Assembly: GCF_020184175.1 (NCBI RefSeq)
Contig: NC_065532.1
Location: 46,644,287 to 46,708,286, forward strand
Reading direction: 5' to 3'
DNA: 64,000 nucleotides
Source of the DNA: Aphis gossypii
Lineage: Eukaryota > Arthropoda > Insecta > Hemiptera > Aphididae
Position 1 is the stretch's first letter; each line of letters begins with the position of its first letter. Under the pieces are notes generated by a model. That model had not been told where the DNA came from, ran no database searches, and worked only from the letters and a program-made list of their open reading frames with translations. Positions 1 through 14,500 of the stretch are shown one piece after another. The position numbers were made by a program, and so were the translations under genes.

Positions 1-3000
1 GTGTTTATTTTATATAAAAATAAAATTTAAATGTTGATAGAATTTGAATTTCACGTGAAACATTTTTTTAAATTTTCAAAGTTGTGTAAAACCAAAAAAA
101 AAGTTTTCTAACATGTTAACTGTCAAAATTTCATTAAAAATATCGGAAAATGAACTAAAAAAGGAAAATATGACAAAAATGCAAAAAAAAAAATGATCTA
201 AAACATTAAAAACGTCAAAAAATGCAAAAATATGCAAAGTTTCATAAATCGCTCCGTTGTTACATAATTTAAATTATCGTTGTACTAAAAAGACACGTTT
301 CATAATCACCAAAAAAAAAAAAAAAAAGCACTTTCCTAAAATTCACAGCCCTAGACATAATATAGTTATTGTATAGTAATAGGAAATCGTAATTAATAAG
401 ATTATGGAATTAGACGTGTACAATGTATACATAATATTATAATATAGTATAAGAAATGTCTATAAAACAACCATAACGTGCACACTATAAAGTCATATTG
501 TAGAAAACACTGATAAATACTTATCTAATAAGCTACCTATAAAACTATTATTTTTCCTAGCCATACTGTTGATCTATATGTATCTTTTTAAGTGTCATAA
601 CAATTGAAAATTACGACAATCGAATTAAACAATTATTATTTAGTGCTAGTAAATATTATTTTACAGTGATTTGCCTACCGTGACATCCATGTACGTATTT
701 CTGCAACGTTTCATACGGTTTACAATATAGTCAAAACTCTTCATGGCCGAGTACCATGGTATGATGTCGTCTTCCTTTTTCAGATACTCTGCCATGCTCA
801 TCGGTATGGTGTAATTCAGTAAACCCACTTTCGCCAAACTGAACGAATCGTCAATCAGCTGAGCTCTGTTGAGAACGTGAACGTCTTTGTGTGAATCGTT
901 AAGCTGTTTGATCAACGACAACCAATTTTCTTCCGTGTAGTTTACCCTGTAGTAACCTAACGCGAAAACAAATGCCTAATATAATACATTAATATGGCAA
1001 ATTTCCCGATGGCTTGGTCAACAGTTGAAACGGACTTATCGAGAAAACTATTCGTTAGCGATTGGGTAATATTATACAAAAAAAAAAGTAGTCCACCTGT
1101 GGATTGTATATTGAAAATGTACCATTCGACGTCATCGTCGATCGGAATAATCGTTTCGTTTACCGACGGATCCAGCCAAACGGTTGGCGCGGTCGTAGTG
1201 TCGAAATTCTTTTCCTTATTCGTCGTGTAACTCAAACGAATGAACCACTTGGTCGTATCATTCGAGTCGGTAAAACCGGATAAAAACCGTTGCTAAAAAA
1301 ATAAAATAAAAAAATAATAACATTGGTGCGATTGTCGGATTAGGTATTTTACCTGAGTTAAAACGAGTGATTTGTCTTTTTTCTTGACGTTCACCACAGG
1401 ATATCCGGCCCGTTCCGTCCACGTATTCATTACAGTGCGAACGCTGTTGCCGTTCAAGCCGGACTTTGTCAGATCGAATAGCGTATTGTCGAACGCGTTC
1501 CACAGTTGTTCCGGTGTCGTTAAACTATATCTATAATATAATGGTATTATATCGGGTTAGACCTCCACTTGTTCATATTAGTTCACATCGTATACAGTTA
1601 CGAAAAGATTTAAACAATTGATTTTAAAAAATATAATCGTTTAATTCCGAGTATTTGGAAAATATTCTCTATTACTCTTACTGATTGTGCGTCAAGTACG
1701 CATTTATGGCCTTTTTAAACACTTCTTCCCCCACCCAATCGTTGAGCATTCTCACGACCGCCGCAGCCTTCTGTTTGGAAAACCTGTCGGCCGAGTTATA
1801 GTCCACATCTCCTGGCCCGATTGCTGGTGCGGCCAAAGGCTGTCTTAGTAGATTTTGGTCCAAATCCATGGCGGGCCGTTGGTTTTCGGCGATGAAAAAG
1901 TGCTCAAGTCGCCATTCCGGTTCCACCTGTAAGAGTTCGCGCGATAATAATATGCCATTATTTTAAATGCAATATAATGCGACAGTGTATATATCAAATT
2001 AATACGGCGCATAGGAGCGGAACGTCTGCAATAGAGATGCAAATGCCAACGCAATAATGTATCGTATAGATCGTCAATATGAATAAACATTACCTTCGCC
2101 GTGACAAAGTATTGCAAATAAGTAGTAAGTCCTTTGTTAATCCACGCGAATTCCCAACCAGCCGGTGACACCAAATTACCGAACCACTGGCTCGCCACGG
2201 CGTTCGCCACTGCCATCTTCGCCGTCATTATTGACTTGGAGTTCGATTGATGGTTGACGAAAAGCGTTTTCTCTCTGTCACACACAAACGTAACGTCATA
2301 AATTATTATTTTCGTACGAGTATAGTTTTTGTTCACTATTGACCATTAGACGAGGCTGAACGATCGCGCAGTTTTTACGGGGGGCACAGAAGTTACTCTT
2401 TGTGAGATGTATCAATAATCTAATCGAGACACGATTTTTCGAAATTTATATTTATATCTATTATACGTCTTGTTTATAGTTCGAATACCAAATATAGTTA
2501 TTTTTCGTTTTGTTATGATCTAGTGATTTTTACTTGAAATCTATAAATTGTTCACAAACACCGTCAAATGATTATAATATTTATCGCAGAACAGCACAAG
2601 TTCAATGCAAATCAAAATTAAAACTGTACAGATATTAAGTCTTGGATTACCTAATCGAATAGGAATAAATTCAAAAATTATATTCGCATGGAAATCGTCT
2701 GAAATTAACTCGATTATTTAAAAATTTTATTCCGTTGATACACAGCATCGAAATGCTTTGTCCACGTGCAAATGATTATATTATCGTGTTTTTCACATAT
2801 CCTTACTGGTAAGTAGTCAATCCCCAGGTGTCGACTTGCCCCGAGCCTAATATCGGCGTGGCTACTAAGTTCAACTCGGGCATACCGTACGGTATGCCCG
2901 TGTAATCTTCTATGGTCCTCAAAAGTTCAGGTGATCCTTTCGTAATGTACTCGATCTGATACAAACGACCCAAGTGAGAGTAGACGTTGATTGCTTGTCG

Positions 3001-4066
3001 ACGGGTTTTGTCGAATTGTTCGAATTCACCGGCAAAAAATGCGACCGAACATGTGGGCATAGGCGGCGTCTCCTGAAAGTGAACCAATACTATTCTTCCG
3101 TATTGGCCTCTGCAATACAGACAATATTATAATATGGTTTGAAAGTTCGTTATTAAAATACCTCTCGTATAAATTGTAGATAGGTATATGCCAACTATTA
3201 TTATTATTATACCAAAACATTACGTGCGAATGGTGAACTTTAAAAGAAACACGTAAAGATGTTTTTATTGATTTCTATTAATTTATTAACAAAAATATAA
3301 TCTAATTTACAAATAAAATACTTAACTAATATATTGAGCAAACCTACAGTTTTGGTAGAATTACCACACGATAACTTGTAATATTATAAATTGTTTGGTT
3401 TAAAATAACAACAACAATATTGTTGTTATTAAATAAAGATAAAAACAACTATTTTAAGTGATTAGTGAAATTATGTTTATAATTTTTTTATTAACAATAA
3501 ATATTTAATTAGTATCACAAAATATGTTATTTATCTTGTTTTTAAATTATAAGGACTACTTGATCGTTTTCTAGTCGAGCCAAATTTTAGATTCTATATA
3601 TCTATATAGTATTTTCGTTTGAACACTGTCTACTCAAGAATGTTTATACCAGGAAAGATATTAACCCTAACCTATTTTTATGATTTTATTTCTCGATTAA
3701 CTTAATTAGATCATTATTAATATTAATTTCAAATCTTGCTGTACAATTTTTCTATGCAATGCGTCTAAAACAACTGCAATTTTTTTCGAAGTTTTCAATT
3801 CTATAATAATATATTTAATATTATACGATACGTTTTACTTACTCTTCTGCGCTATAATAGACTGGCATATTCGATAAAGCCGTTTCTTTCCCTTTGATTT
3901 TTATTGATATATTGAAAGGTGTTCTAAAATGTGGTTCATCATAACAAGGAAAAGCACTTCTGGCCCCGGTGGTTTGAAAATGAGTAGCGACTATCCATCT
4001 GAAAAATAATAAGAATTAAACTTATTATTCACCTATTATTATTATAATAATTAATTTTAGCTGAAT

Positions 4067-4101
<35 letters not shown>

Positions 4102-4690
4102 AATAACTAATAATATTATTATATAATACGTTGTTTCCATCGGATTATCATATAGATTTGTTTATTTGTTTTAGTAAAACAATAGTATAAAGTGCTTGAA
4201 CACACACACTATGAATTTTCTCTTACTTTTTCCCGTCCGAAACCGTGTCATATGCGCTTCTGAAAAACCCCGTTCCGTCGTCCCTGAGAACGCCTTCGAA
4301 CCGTATGCGCATCACGTACACTCGACTGGCCAACACGTGTCCGTCCAACGAAATCTTCACTTGTTCCCGGTCCGCGTCGTAAGTCCACCACCTGACTTCG
4401 ACGCTCCGGTAGGTGTTTTCGTCCGTCACACTGATCTCGTGCAGTATCAAGTCCTTGGAGTTCAACGTGATCGAGGACGTGGAGGTCCTCACGGCGATCG
4501 CGATGTCCACTGAGCCGGTGAAGGAAGAGTTGAAATCTTTGTAAAGGCTCGGGTACATAGTCAACTTGTACGAAAGCGGTTCCGTGTCGTCCGGCAACCT
4601 CCCGGAATCCGTCGCCGCGACGGTCTGGCCGACGTATCCGCCGACAAGGGAGGATACCATCACGACAAACACCACCGTCGCCCACGACAT
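1..4690 (-). CDS. Aminopeptidase N-like pseudo-peptidase, 3' part outside window (gene E)
   Basis: Eight exons lie in the window: 4690-4227, 3998-3843, 3109-2807, 2274-2094, 1926-1682, 1530-1353, 1292-1097 and 956-679 (667 codons, phases consistent). The coding sequence continues past the left edge: exon 8 ends at a GTAGGC donor, as in its paralogues, and exons 9-12 are not visible. Signal peptide MSWATVVFVVMVSSLVGGYV. Exon 2 has ARSAFPCYDEPHFRTPFNIS. The catalytic site is erased: GAMENWG reads GQVDTWG, HEXXHQWFG reads NAVASQWFG, and the third zinc ligand is Lys (INKGLTTY). In exon 5 the usual PITASV segment is replaced by an Ala/Pro-rich stretch, and the Tyr position is lost (FSKQKAAAVVRML). 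The ERAP1_C-like half is conserved (LNRAQLIDDSFSLAKVG). Reading through the exon 8 donor would hit a stop at 661, so a short isoform is possible but less likely. Inferred to be a secreted or membrane-anchored non-catalytic paralogue. Confidence 0.9.
4071..4100 (+). repeat. Poly-A run of 30
   Basis: Uninterrupted A tract inside intron 1 of gene E. Confidence 0.95.
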
Positions 4691-7600
4691 CTCAGTGTCT
4701 GGCGAACGACCGCGTCGTTTGGAAAAATGCGAATTGTCACTGCGACCTCGTCGAACGATAAAATAGACCGTTCGGTTACGCGTGGTGTCGCGACGGAAGT
4801 ACGACGAGTAATACCAAACAACACTGCGGTTAAATTCGCCATAATAATCTTATCTGTCGTGCAGTAGCTGTTCTGCGGCGTTTTCGTGTTTCGCGCGTCA
4901 CGACTTATCGACATGTCTGTTGGACACTTCAAGTGGATGAGATACCGTTCGTATAATATCATACAATTATACCCGTGTTATAATCGTACCCAATAAATTG
5001 TAAAATTATTATTGTTATATTGTTGTAAAACGGCGAATGAGTAATTACGACCCTGTAAATGTGGGTTTTTTTTTTTACGATGCATATTTGATCGTCTAGG
5101 AGGTACCTATACTTACTGTTTATATAATGTTTACTCAACACCTATCGCACATGGATATCCCCGACAAATACTCGGTTGACTACAGACGTTTAGAATCCGT
5201 GACCTTGTGTCGTTACACTTTTCGAGTTGAGATTATGACTGTACGATTACGTCATACAAACTAACTAAAATACGTTTCTAATAATATTATCATGTAAATA
5301 TTTCCGTATAGCACATCTGTATACCACCTACGCGTATGATTGTGAATGTTCTCGATTAATTAATATAATCCCTATAGGGAATAGAAGTTGCAGGATTTCC
5401 AGGCTTTTTCTCAGGTGATCTCGTCTACCTAACTAGAAATGTATTCTATACAATGACGTGTTTGAAAACAAAAAAATAAAATAAAATGCATAATTTCGCA
5501 TGTTTCATTAATTTTAGAAAAACTACATATTTCCGAATTTGTATGTGAAATTAACATTATTTTTTCTGTTATAGATATCATGTGTATTTTACATTAAAGT
5601 ATTCAACGCAGATATTTATTTCATTCTACTAATAAAACTTTTGGATAATGTTATGTTTTTTTGTATTATGATACATACATAACGACGACGTATCATTTAT
5701 TTATTTATTTTTATCCAATTAATTTTTCTCTAAATTTTATTAATATAATACATCGTATTTGTTTTTTTAATAAAAATAACATTTTTTTACACTATAATAT
5801 TAATATACCTAATAAACGACGTGTTCTAATTATTTTTCGAATTTTGAATAATTTGTTTTTGCTATTTGGTACGTTTTGGTTGCATATTTTAGATGCTCAT
5901 GTGAATATTTGATAGATTTTAACTCCCACAACTTCCGAATCATTACTGTCCCTTTATTATGATTATTTCCATTGTATAATATCTTTTATCGTTAATAATT
6001 GTGTAACATTGCGCATGACCTGTGGTACTTGTATAGTCTTCCTACGTTATGTTTAACAATCATAAAATAATAAATTATTGAATTACAGTATTAATTATTC
6101 TAATATGTACTACATAAATTATTATAAATGAATAGTTTTATCGACAGTTGTACGTATATAACAATTCTGATTAATTATTATTACACCAAATAAAATATAC
6201 TCAATCGTGTTATGAGAAAGTGAAAAATGAAAATAAAATATACTATTTCTTCATTATTTTTAAAACACATTTTACAAGTTGTATAATAATTATTGTTTTA
6301 TCGAGTATAAATGAAAAATATGAACGTAGTGGAAAGATCCGATAATATTAGTTGACTTCAAATATTTGTATTTCCATATCGAATGGCAATTATATTATTA
6401 TTAAAATATACGATTTATAACGAATACTTTTTAAAATGTTCATATTATACTAGTAATTTAAGGAAATAAATCGTAACAAATACATACCTACTTATTGTAT
6501 TCTTTCAGCTATATTTTTCTATCATATCAATTGCCTCAATTTAACAGAATTATCTTAATTGCTGTATGACTAATAAAAAATACTTCTTAATAGCATGATT
6601 TATGTTCAAGTCTTTATGAGCTGTATGCATTTCCGTTAAATATCTTTATATTATTTTATTCCGTTGCTTGTTTGATTTAATATAAAACTACAATAACCAT
6701 AAGTTGTTACTATTTTCATAGAAAACGAGTTAAGTCATCAAAATATATATTATTTAAATAAATAATATAGAATAATCATAACAATATAATATAATATTTC
6801 TATATTTATTCATATCTTGAAATATATGTAGTTGTCCACTTGGTAATCATGATACTAGCAAAGACCTTAGGTTGCCTCATAGGCGTGTCCAGACCTCCAT
6901 GGCTGGGGGAGTGAATTATAGTAAAATTTTAGTTTTTACTTACTACATTTCTACTATATCTATAATAAAATGTATCATACATACCTATAATACGAGCCAC
7001 TGTTTTCTCATACAATCACACATGTAACTTTTTATGTAAATATGTAAACATTGTAAACATTTAAAATTTAGAAAATACCTGTTACTTATTATCAAATATG
7101 CCAACTGTCAAGTTAAAAGAATGCTAGGACATAAAGCAAATCATTAATGTTATTTGAAATTGAAATAAGGTACTTAACCTGAGTTAACCATTAAAATTGA
7201 ATATAAGTATGAAAAAAATTAAATTCAATTATTATTATTAAAAAATGATTTAAATTGAAAAAATGTTTATGTTATTACAAATAGGTAATTAAAAAAAAAG
7301 TGTAAAAAAAACAAATAATAAAATACAGTAAATTAAAAAGTACTTTTTACAATTTCATATGCCTATCTATTGGTTTTAACATTTTAAAAGTGTCAACCAC
7401 TTCACAATATTAAAATTGTAGACTTATTCCTGTTCAATACTTATAGGATATTATAGATATCAATGCTTCCAAACGGTATTGAAGCATTGAGCTTCTAAGT
7501 TTTATTTTGATGAAACTCAACTAACAAGAATGTCTCTCACACGATTAACTTGTAATTGAAATAGTTACTAATTATTTTACAACTTAATATATATATTTTT

Positions 7601-8423
7601 TTTTAGATTTTTTTTATCCAATCTTCATCTTATTGTTTAATATTTGACCACGCTGCCTCCAAAATAGATATGCTTATAGGTTGCTTAAATAAAGGTAAAA
7701 ATTCCAAAAGATTTCAAATATTTTATGATGAAAAATTATATGTTTGGTTTTTTGAAACTATAAATAGTTTAGTAAAATACACACAGACTATAGTTTAAAT
7801 TAAAAATTTCAGGTGTGATTATGTATTTATTTATTTATTTTTTTTTTTTGCTATATAACGACATAATAATTTTCAGTTAACTTAAAATTGAATAGTTGAA
7901 TCTCAGCCCGTAAATTAAGTTGGGTTGAAATTTCAATAATCATAATTTACTATACATTATCTATAAAATATTATAAATAATATTTATTTCAATCTTAATT
8001 CTAAGATTAAAAACCATAGTGTTTGTTAATTGTTTAAAATATTTAAGATCTTTATGTTGTTTATTATAATATAATTTATAAATATTGAATTATAATTTTC
8101 AATTAAATTTCAGTTAAATAATTATATTTAGAAATAGTTTCATTTTGAAACATATTTTATTAAATTATCAAGCTATAAATAGTATGATTAAATTTTTACA
8201 ACATAAATTACATATGTACTTAGATAATATGTATTGTATAGAAGATTTTTTTTCTATAATAAATATAAATTATCTACAAGATAAATATGTTTATAATTTT
8301 CAAAAATAATATTAACAAAAACTCACTGGTTTACCAAAAACCGTATTGATTCATTCATTGAACATTATGTTCATTTGAATATTATTTTAAACAGGATTTC
8401 TTACATCGTTATAAATTTTAACA
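4691..8423. other. Intergenic region between E and D
   Basis: About 3.7 kb holding the E promoter at its left and the 3' flank of D at its right. It is AT-rich with scattered stops in all frames and no convincing gene. A short GC-richer patch at about 6885-6915 could be a transposon scrap. Confidence 0.7.
4845..4856 (-). promoter_or_regulatory. GATA-type motif upstream of gene E
   Basis: Minus-strand AGATAAGATTA about 160 bp before the start codon of E. The ATAAGATTA core is shared with the upstream region of C. Closer to the gene, TATTTTAT (4765-4758) precedes a GCAGTG initiator-like site (4743-4738). The transcription start is only inferred. Confidence 0.4.
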
Positions 8424-10638
8424 TCAATTTGTTAATCTCGGCTTAAAAAATAAAAATACTATACTTATTGTAAGACCAAAAATTATTAAAACACTTATAT
8501 AAATACAATTATATAAAAAATAAGGATGGTTATAAAACTGTTGGAAAGAAGAATTTTCATTTGTTATAAAGACTATTGTTTTTGTCATTTCTGGATAATT
8601 ATATGTTGTTTTAATATAGTCGGTAGTCGACTTAAAAGGTCCCGATGTCGAGGTAAGCTCTGTTTCTGTTGAATTTTGAGTTGTAGATGTTGCAGGTTCT
8701 GTTGATGACGAATTTGTAGTTACTGGATCAGTGGCGGATTCAGTTATTTCCGTCGTTGCACTATAGGACGTCGTAGACGAATCTGTAGCTTCTGGAGCAA
8801 CGGTGGAGTTATTTTCATTTATTTCCGCTGATAATGCATCTATAGCAGCAGCGGCAAATCCGTCGTTTCTTATAGTTTTTAATTCGTTCGGATTACCTTC
8901 CGTTATGTATTTATCCAGATATAAGCCATTTATGTCGGTTAAGTTTTGACGGAATTTGTCGAGTTGCTCGAGTTCACCGACAAAAATTTTAACCATAGAT
9001 GTTGAAATTGGTGGAGTTTGAATAAAGTTAACAAAAGTCCAGTGATTGTACTTAGTTGGTTCATATACATCGGGCTCATCTCTAAAAGAACAACAATTCA
9101 ATTATTTTAATAAGTATTATAGGTACCATTTATATAACAAAATAAATGGCGGAAAAGATGAAAATACTAGAGATAATAGCACAAGACATCGGCTGATATT
9201 ATATTCTTTTTCTGTTAAATCTTTAAGGAATATTAAAAATCAATCATAATAGGATTAAAAACATTAAATAAGATATAAACTTGTTTTATCATTTTTATTT
9301 TTTTATTTTGTTTTTTAAGTATAGCAATATGTGTGTGTGTGTGTCAATAAAAAAATTGACATTTGGTCAACATTTTGAAAACGTAATATAAGATTCTACA
9401 TGAGTTTTTATTTAAATAATTTAAAAGTATAACAAATTATTAAGTATACGATTTTATTTTATAAGCATTTGAAGTTTAAATTTTAGACAAAATTCAATGT
9501 TTAAACAATTAAACAAAAAATATAATAACGGTCTATTTATTGCCAATTACTACACTAATGAATAGTAATATATTTACGTAAATATTAACAGGCTGACATA
9601 CCGTTTTCGCTCAGAATTGTTTTTATACTTAATGTTTTATCAATGAAATCAAATTACACATAAATTCTAGTGATATGACTAAGTACAATTGACTCTTACT
9701 GTACAGTAGAGCAGTTACACACGTGCCCTGTTTTTATGTCGTACTTACAAAATTTGGAGTTATGAAAATAATCACCCAAATACAATACTTACATGTCAGC
9801 TGTGTTCAAAATTGGCATATTTGAAAAAGCTATTTCTTTGTTTCTTTTAATTTTAATTGATATGTTAAACGGTGTTTTAAAATGTGCTTCATCGTAACAT
9901 GGAAAAGCACTTCTTGCGTGCATAGGATATAATTGGATGTTAGCAGCCAATCGCCTGTAAAAGTTATTCAACAAAATAGTGACATTGTATCGATATTATT
10001 TTCAAATTACTATTGAAACGATTTGAATTATTTGAACAAAAAAAATAAAAAAAAATACTTATTAGTTTATTGGTTATTGAAATACGTCATAATATTATTT
10101 AATTCCGACCAAATTGAATTATTCGCGGTTTCGCTTTTACTCGATATCACTGCAGCGTGCAGTGGAAAACGATACGCGTGAAAACTTACTCTTTGACCTC
10201 CGAATAGGAGTTGTAAGAGCTGTGGAAAACATCGGATACGTCGTTCTTTAAATAGCCACTATAACGAATACGTATTGTGCATTTTTGTTTTTCCAAAATG
10301 CGTCTGTTGGTCTTGATTTTCACTTGTTCCCGGTGGTGCGCATACTTCCAAGAATCGATGCCTATATCGCTGTTGGTGTTATCATCCGTTAAGCCGATTT
10401 CGTACACTACCAGGTCTCTGGAATTCAACGTGATCTCGTCCGTGGCGGTCTTGGCTGAGATCGAAATATTCACTCTGCCGGCGAACGAAGGGGTTACTGC
10501 GCCAAAGTTTGGTTCTACGAACAGCTCGTAACCTATCGGTTCGGTATCGTCTGGTAACCGTGTGAAATCCACGGTCGGTTTTTGGTCGTAACACCGGGCG
10601 TGTGCGAACAAAAAAACAACGGCAAAAATCGATCGCAT
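8424..10638 (-). CDS. Truncated aminopeptidase N N-domain fused to stalk and membrane anchor (gene D)
   Basis: Three exons (10638-10190, 9954-9793, 9081-8424) sum to 1269 bp, 422 residues, with phases that join. Exon 1 encodes a signal peptide (MRSIFAVVFLFAHARC) and the start of the M1 beta domain (RLPDDTEPIGYELFVEP). Exon 2 keeps ARSAFPCYDEAHFKTPFNIS. Exon 3 begins like exon 3 of its neighbours (TPPISTSMVKIFVGELEQL, then YITEGNPNELKTIRN). At about position 8870 it leaves homology before the GAMEN site and continues as a Thr/Ser-rich stalk, a membrane segment (ISVLIIFGLTISIVFLFF) and the tail KPRLTN. The catalytic and C-terminal domains are entirely absent. The reading frame is clean, so this looks like a gene with an internal deletion joining exon 3 to a terminal stalk exon. 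It does not look like a decaying pseudogene, although expression is unknown. It could also be an annotation-level oddity if an alternative terminal exon exists. Confidence 0.85.
9331..9344 (+). repeat. (GT)7 microsatellite
   Basis: Dinucleotide run inside intron 2 of gene D. Confidence 0.9.
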
Positions 10639-10761
10639 ATTGTCGATCGCGGACGTCCAACTGACGACTAGAGTACTGAAAATTAACGTTTAAAATGGGA
10701 CAGTTCAAATGTAATAATACTTACAATTTATTTGACGATTACCCTATACCTACAACAGCTA

Positions 10762-10772
10762 TTATCTTATCG
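10762..10772 (-). promoter_or_regulatory. GATA-type motif upstream of gene D
   Basis: Minus-strand CGATAAGATAA about 125 bp before the start codon of D. It matches the tandem GATA arrangement upstream of A. TCAGTT, an arthropod initiator-like word, lies nearer the gene at about 10659-10664. Confidence 0.4.
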
Positions 10773-13700
10773 GATGAGCGGGTGACGAGAAACGCTCTGA
10801 AACGTTCTTTTTTTTTTTTTTGGTACACGTTTCGTCAACATGTCTAAACACTTGTATAACAACACAACATTTTTTAGTATTGACACATTCCTGTAGGTCA
10901 AAGCCGTATGTTAAACACATACGATTATAGAAAGTTCACGCCTTGTCCCGCCTTGGAGTATTGTATTATTGTTAATGCATTTTTAAATCTAAATCTTTAA
11001 TGCGTTATGTAGATTTAAATAGTCGTACGATAATCACAATCAAAAAGACAATCTTACGATTATTATGGTTCTCACTTAGTGTGGTACCTGCTTAATTAAA
11101 GGTGATTAAATCGCTTTATCGGTCATTTTTACAAATACGAAACGTTCGAATAATAATTCACACGAATATAAATTATAAATAATTTCTAATTAATATTTTT
11201 ATAAACAATATATTTTTTTTTTGTTGGATTTTTAGCGTAACATTTTGATGTGCCTACATTGATTGCAAATCAAATACCTTTATAGAATAATTTGTTGTAT
11301 AGGGTTTGTTCAACAGATTAAAATTAATTTATTTATTACCAATCCCAAGAACCCTAATACCTAATAAGAAGAATTGAACGTTTATCGTTGACACATAATA
11401 TAAAGAAATAGGTATAAAGCCGGCTAATATTTTGTGTCATTTTATCAGTACACTCGAAGTAAGTATCGAAAACGTGCTAACTAAAAGTTTTAAAAAAAAT
11501 AAGCGTTCGTTTTAAAAGAAATATTTAAAAAAATTATAATGATATTTATTTATTTATTAAAAAAATAACATTGAATTTACTTGATCTAGGTATAATAATT
11601 ATAGACTTTTGATTATCGTCTTGACATTTTACAGCTTTAGATTTTGTTATGCGCATTCTTACTGATAATAGATTATTATTGTACCGAGATTAAAAAAAAA
11701 AAAAATCTATTATCCGACTTAGCTGTTTGCACAAGCTAGTGCCGTTTATACCTACCAACTACCTCCATCATATTAACCACTTATAACAATATTATCAATG
11801 CGAACGTTTTCGTGCCGAAGATCGAGAAATCGTGTTTGTAGACAGTCGATAAGCAGTGTAGTTGGACGCGTATTTCACTAGTACAATAGTTGCACTAGTA
11901 GTACCTATATAAATACATAAAATTAAACATATTTAGACAATAAATTAGATTAAACGGTTTTTTTTTGTATTTATATTTATATTATGTGTATGTGTGTGTG
12001 TTTATCGTATGCTAATCGTGAATATATTTGAATCTGCCGTTACTTAGTAGGTCGCTTACTCACTATTGTATCTTTGTCTTAATTTTAAAAACATAAATAA
12101 ATTACTATTAAAATACTAAATATGAATAACATATAAATTTAGTCTTCCATTGAATATACGCCTATAATAGGTCACCGTTTTATTTTATTATTTGTATAAT
12201 TAATTGTCTAATTAATTTAAACCCTTTGATGATGTAAATCAGTGTGTTATAATACTAATTATTAGTATAAAGTATATTTATAATAATTATGTTATGGGAA
12301 CGATTTAATCTACATATTATAATATATTATAACTATTTTTCATTAATGCCACATTATTCATATCTAATGCATAATATCAGTAAAGAAAGAGTAAAGTTGA
12401 TTCTTTTTAAAGCTTCAATCTAAATTTGACTGTTTATCTATCAATAGAAAATCTGTTTTTAAAAAAATATAGGAATTTATATTTTGTAAATATTTTTTTA
12501 ATACAATAGACAAAACATTAAGCAATACATAATAATACATAATATTAACACACACTACGTCATAAAATATTTAGGTAGAAGTTTTAAAGTTTGTAATTAT
12601 CTAGCGCATTATAGACAATTTTAAATATTTTATGTTTAAAATATGTAATGTAAACTTATGGTACACTAGCTGAAAAAAAAATTTTGAACAAAATATAGTA
12701 AATGTGACCATGAAAAGTGGTTTCCACTGGAACAACTATAATTTTAGTTACAATAATTAATAAAATGTTGTTCTAAAAACAGTATAATATTTTTATGTAT
12801 TGCAATTTTCTGGTAGTAACTACGATAAACCTATTACAAACCTATTTAGTAAGACGATACAGTATAATTTTTTTCAGTACAGGTAGTTATGCTATTTCTA
12901 TTTTTTTTTCTCATGATTTTCAAATATTTTTAAGAATTTGTAACATGTATAATAGATTTCCAGGAACTACAAACTATGATACTTTCAATTCTTTAATGAT
13001 TTTCTACTGAAAAACACCTAAAGAATAAACTATGAGTGATAAAAATAATAAATTAATTTTAAAGGTATTAATGTATTGTATTATATTATATAATAGTGAT
13101 TATAAAATGTAATAATGATTAATTAAAGTGTGTAAATTTATTAATTCTCAAAACTTAAATCATTTAATTATTATTATTATTATTTTAAATAAATAAATGT
13201 TATTTCAAAACAACATTTCCGAAAAAAAAAATTATAATTTATCGTTATCCAGTTTTCAACTTTTTTTATAAATGACACAATACACTTTTAATTTCATATT
13301 GCAAAACAAGATATGATTAAGAGTATTTCAATATCCAAAAATCAAATTTTTAAGTAGTTTAACAATTATAAATATTTAAAATTTAAATAAACGGAGTAGT
13401 AGACAAACAACAATTTACGGATTGTCACACATAACAATTTAATACACTCATACGCTCTAACGTTAAAACGGTGCTTATATACTCATTTAAAATGTAACGT
13501 TAATGCATTAAAATAATCCAAAAAATATTCTGTTATGGAATAGGAATATTGAAATTAAAAACTATAAGGGATTTAAAAAATAATAATAATAAAACTTTTG
13601 TATAAATATTACAACCATATTTCAACAAATAATAATTTTCTTTTTTAAAATTTAAAATTATAAACTAAAAATCATATATTTTAACATAATTCATTTACTA

Positions 13701-14478
13701 TGTTATACATTATACTATACCAACGCTCTTATTAAATAAACAAACAAATGACAGAAAACAGTCATACATTTCACAATAACGAAAACGAATAATAATAATT
13801 TTAAATATTGTATACATTTATAATATTAAATCATAAATTAAAGTCAACTTAGACGAGTTTCGCATCCATTTGATCTAAAAAAAAAAAACATAAGTAACTT
13901 CACACCATAATATAACTAGTAAGCTTATTATCAATATTATTTACTTGCTGCCAACAACCTTAGATGTGCTATTGATTTATTAACGTCGAAGCTTTGTTGT
14001 GATACTGTGTTAACTATAATTATTATACCTCCATTTTTGAGCAATTTTTTGTTCTTTAAAACATAAATCCCTTGATCATTCTTTGTGCCTATCAAAGCAC
14101 GACAATATGACCAATCCAGAGTAAGGTTGTCGAATCCCCTTGAAAGTAGGGAAAGCTTGGGGAAAATAATTTAGGAAACAGCTTTATTAGATATTATTAG
14201 ATCTCTAATCAACATACATACTTATGACTATTAATTTAATGGCTTCTATATAACTATTATGTCAAATAAGAATATTTTGTAGAGTAAAAGTTTAAAATAA
14301 TTTTGAATAAAAAGAAATAATAAAACACTATTTAAAAAACTGCAATAAAAAGAAAATAAAAATTATATTTTATAATAATCAAATGAAAATTCAGTATAAA
14401 TAATTCTGTGGTATATAACACCAAAAAATAGGTAATAAAACAAATATTTAACAAATAAAATCTATTTAAAAACAATTT

Positions 14479-14500
14479 AAAAAAAAAAAAAAAAAAAAAA
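14479..14500 (+). repeat. Poly-A run of about 22
   Basis: A tract downstream of the stop of gene C. On the transcribed strand it is poly-T. Confidence 0.9.

Noticed and set aside
4248..4685. Overlapping Arg-rich frame in exon 1 of gene E
   Set aside because: Frame shadow of the exon encoding the signal peptide and N-domain. No independent support.
6885..6915. Possible transposon end
   Set aside because: Short GC-richer word only. No partner inverted repeat or target duplication found.
14085..14165. Possible RNA gene or transposon fragment
   Set aside because: Slightly structured and GC-richer, but no tRNA-like fold, no terminal repeats and no open frame.
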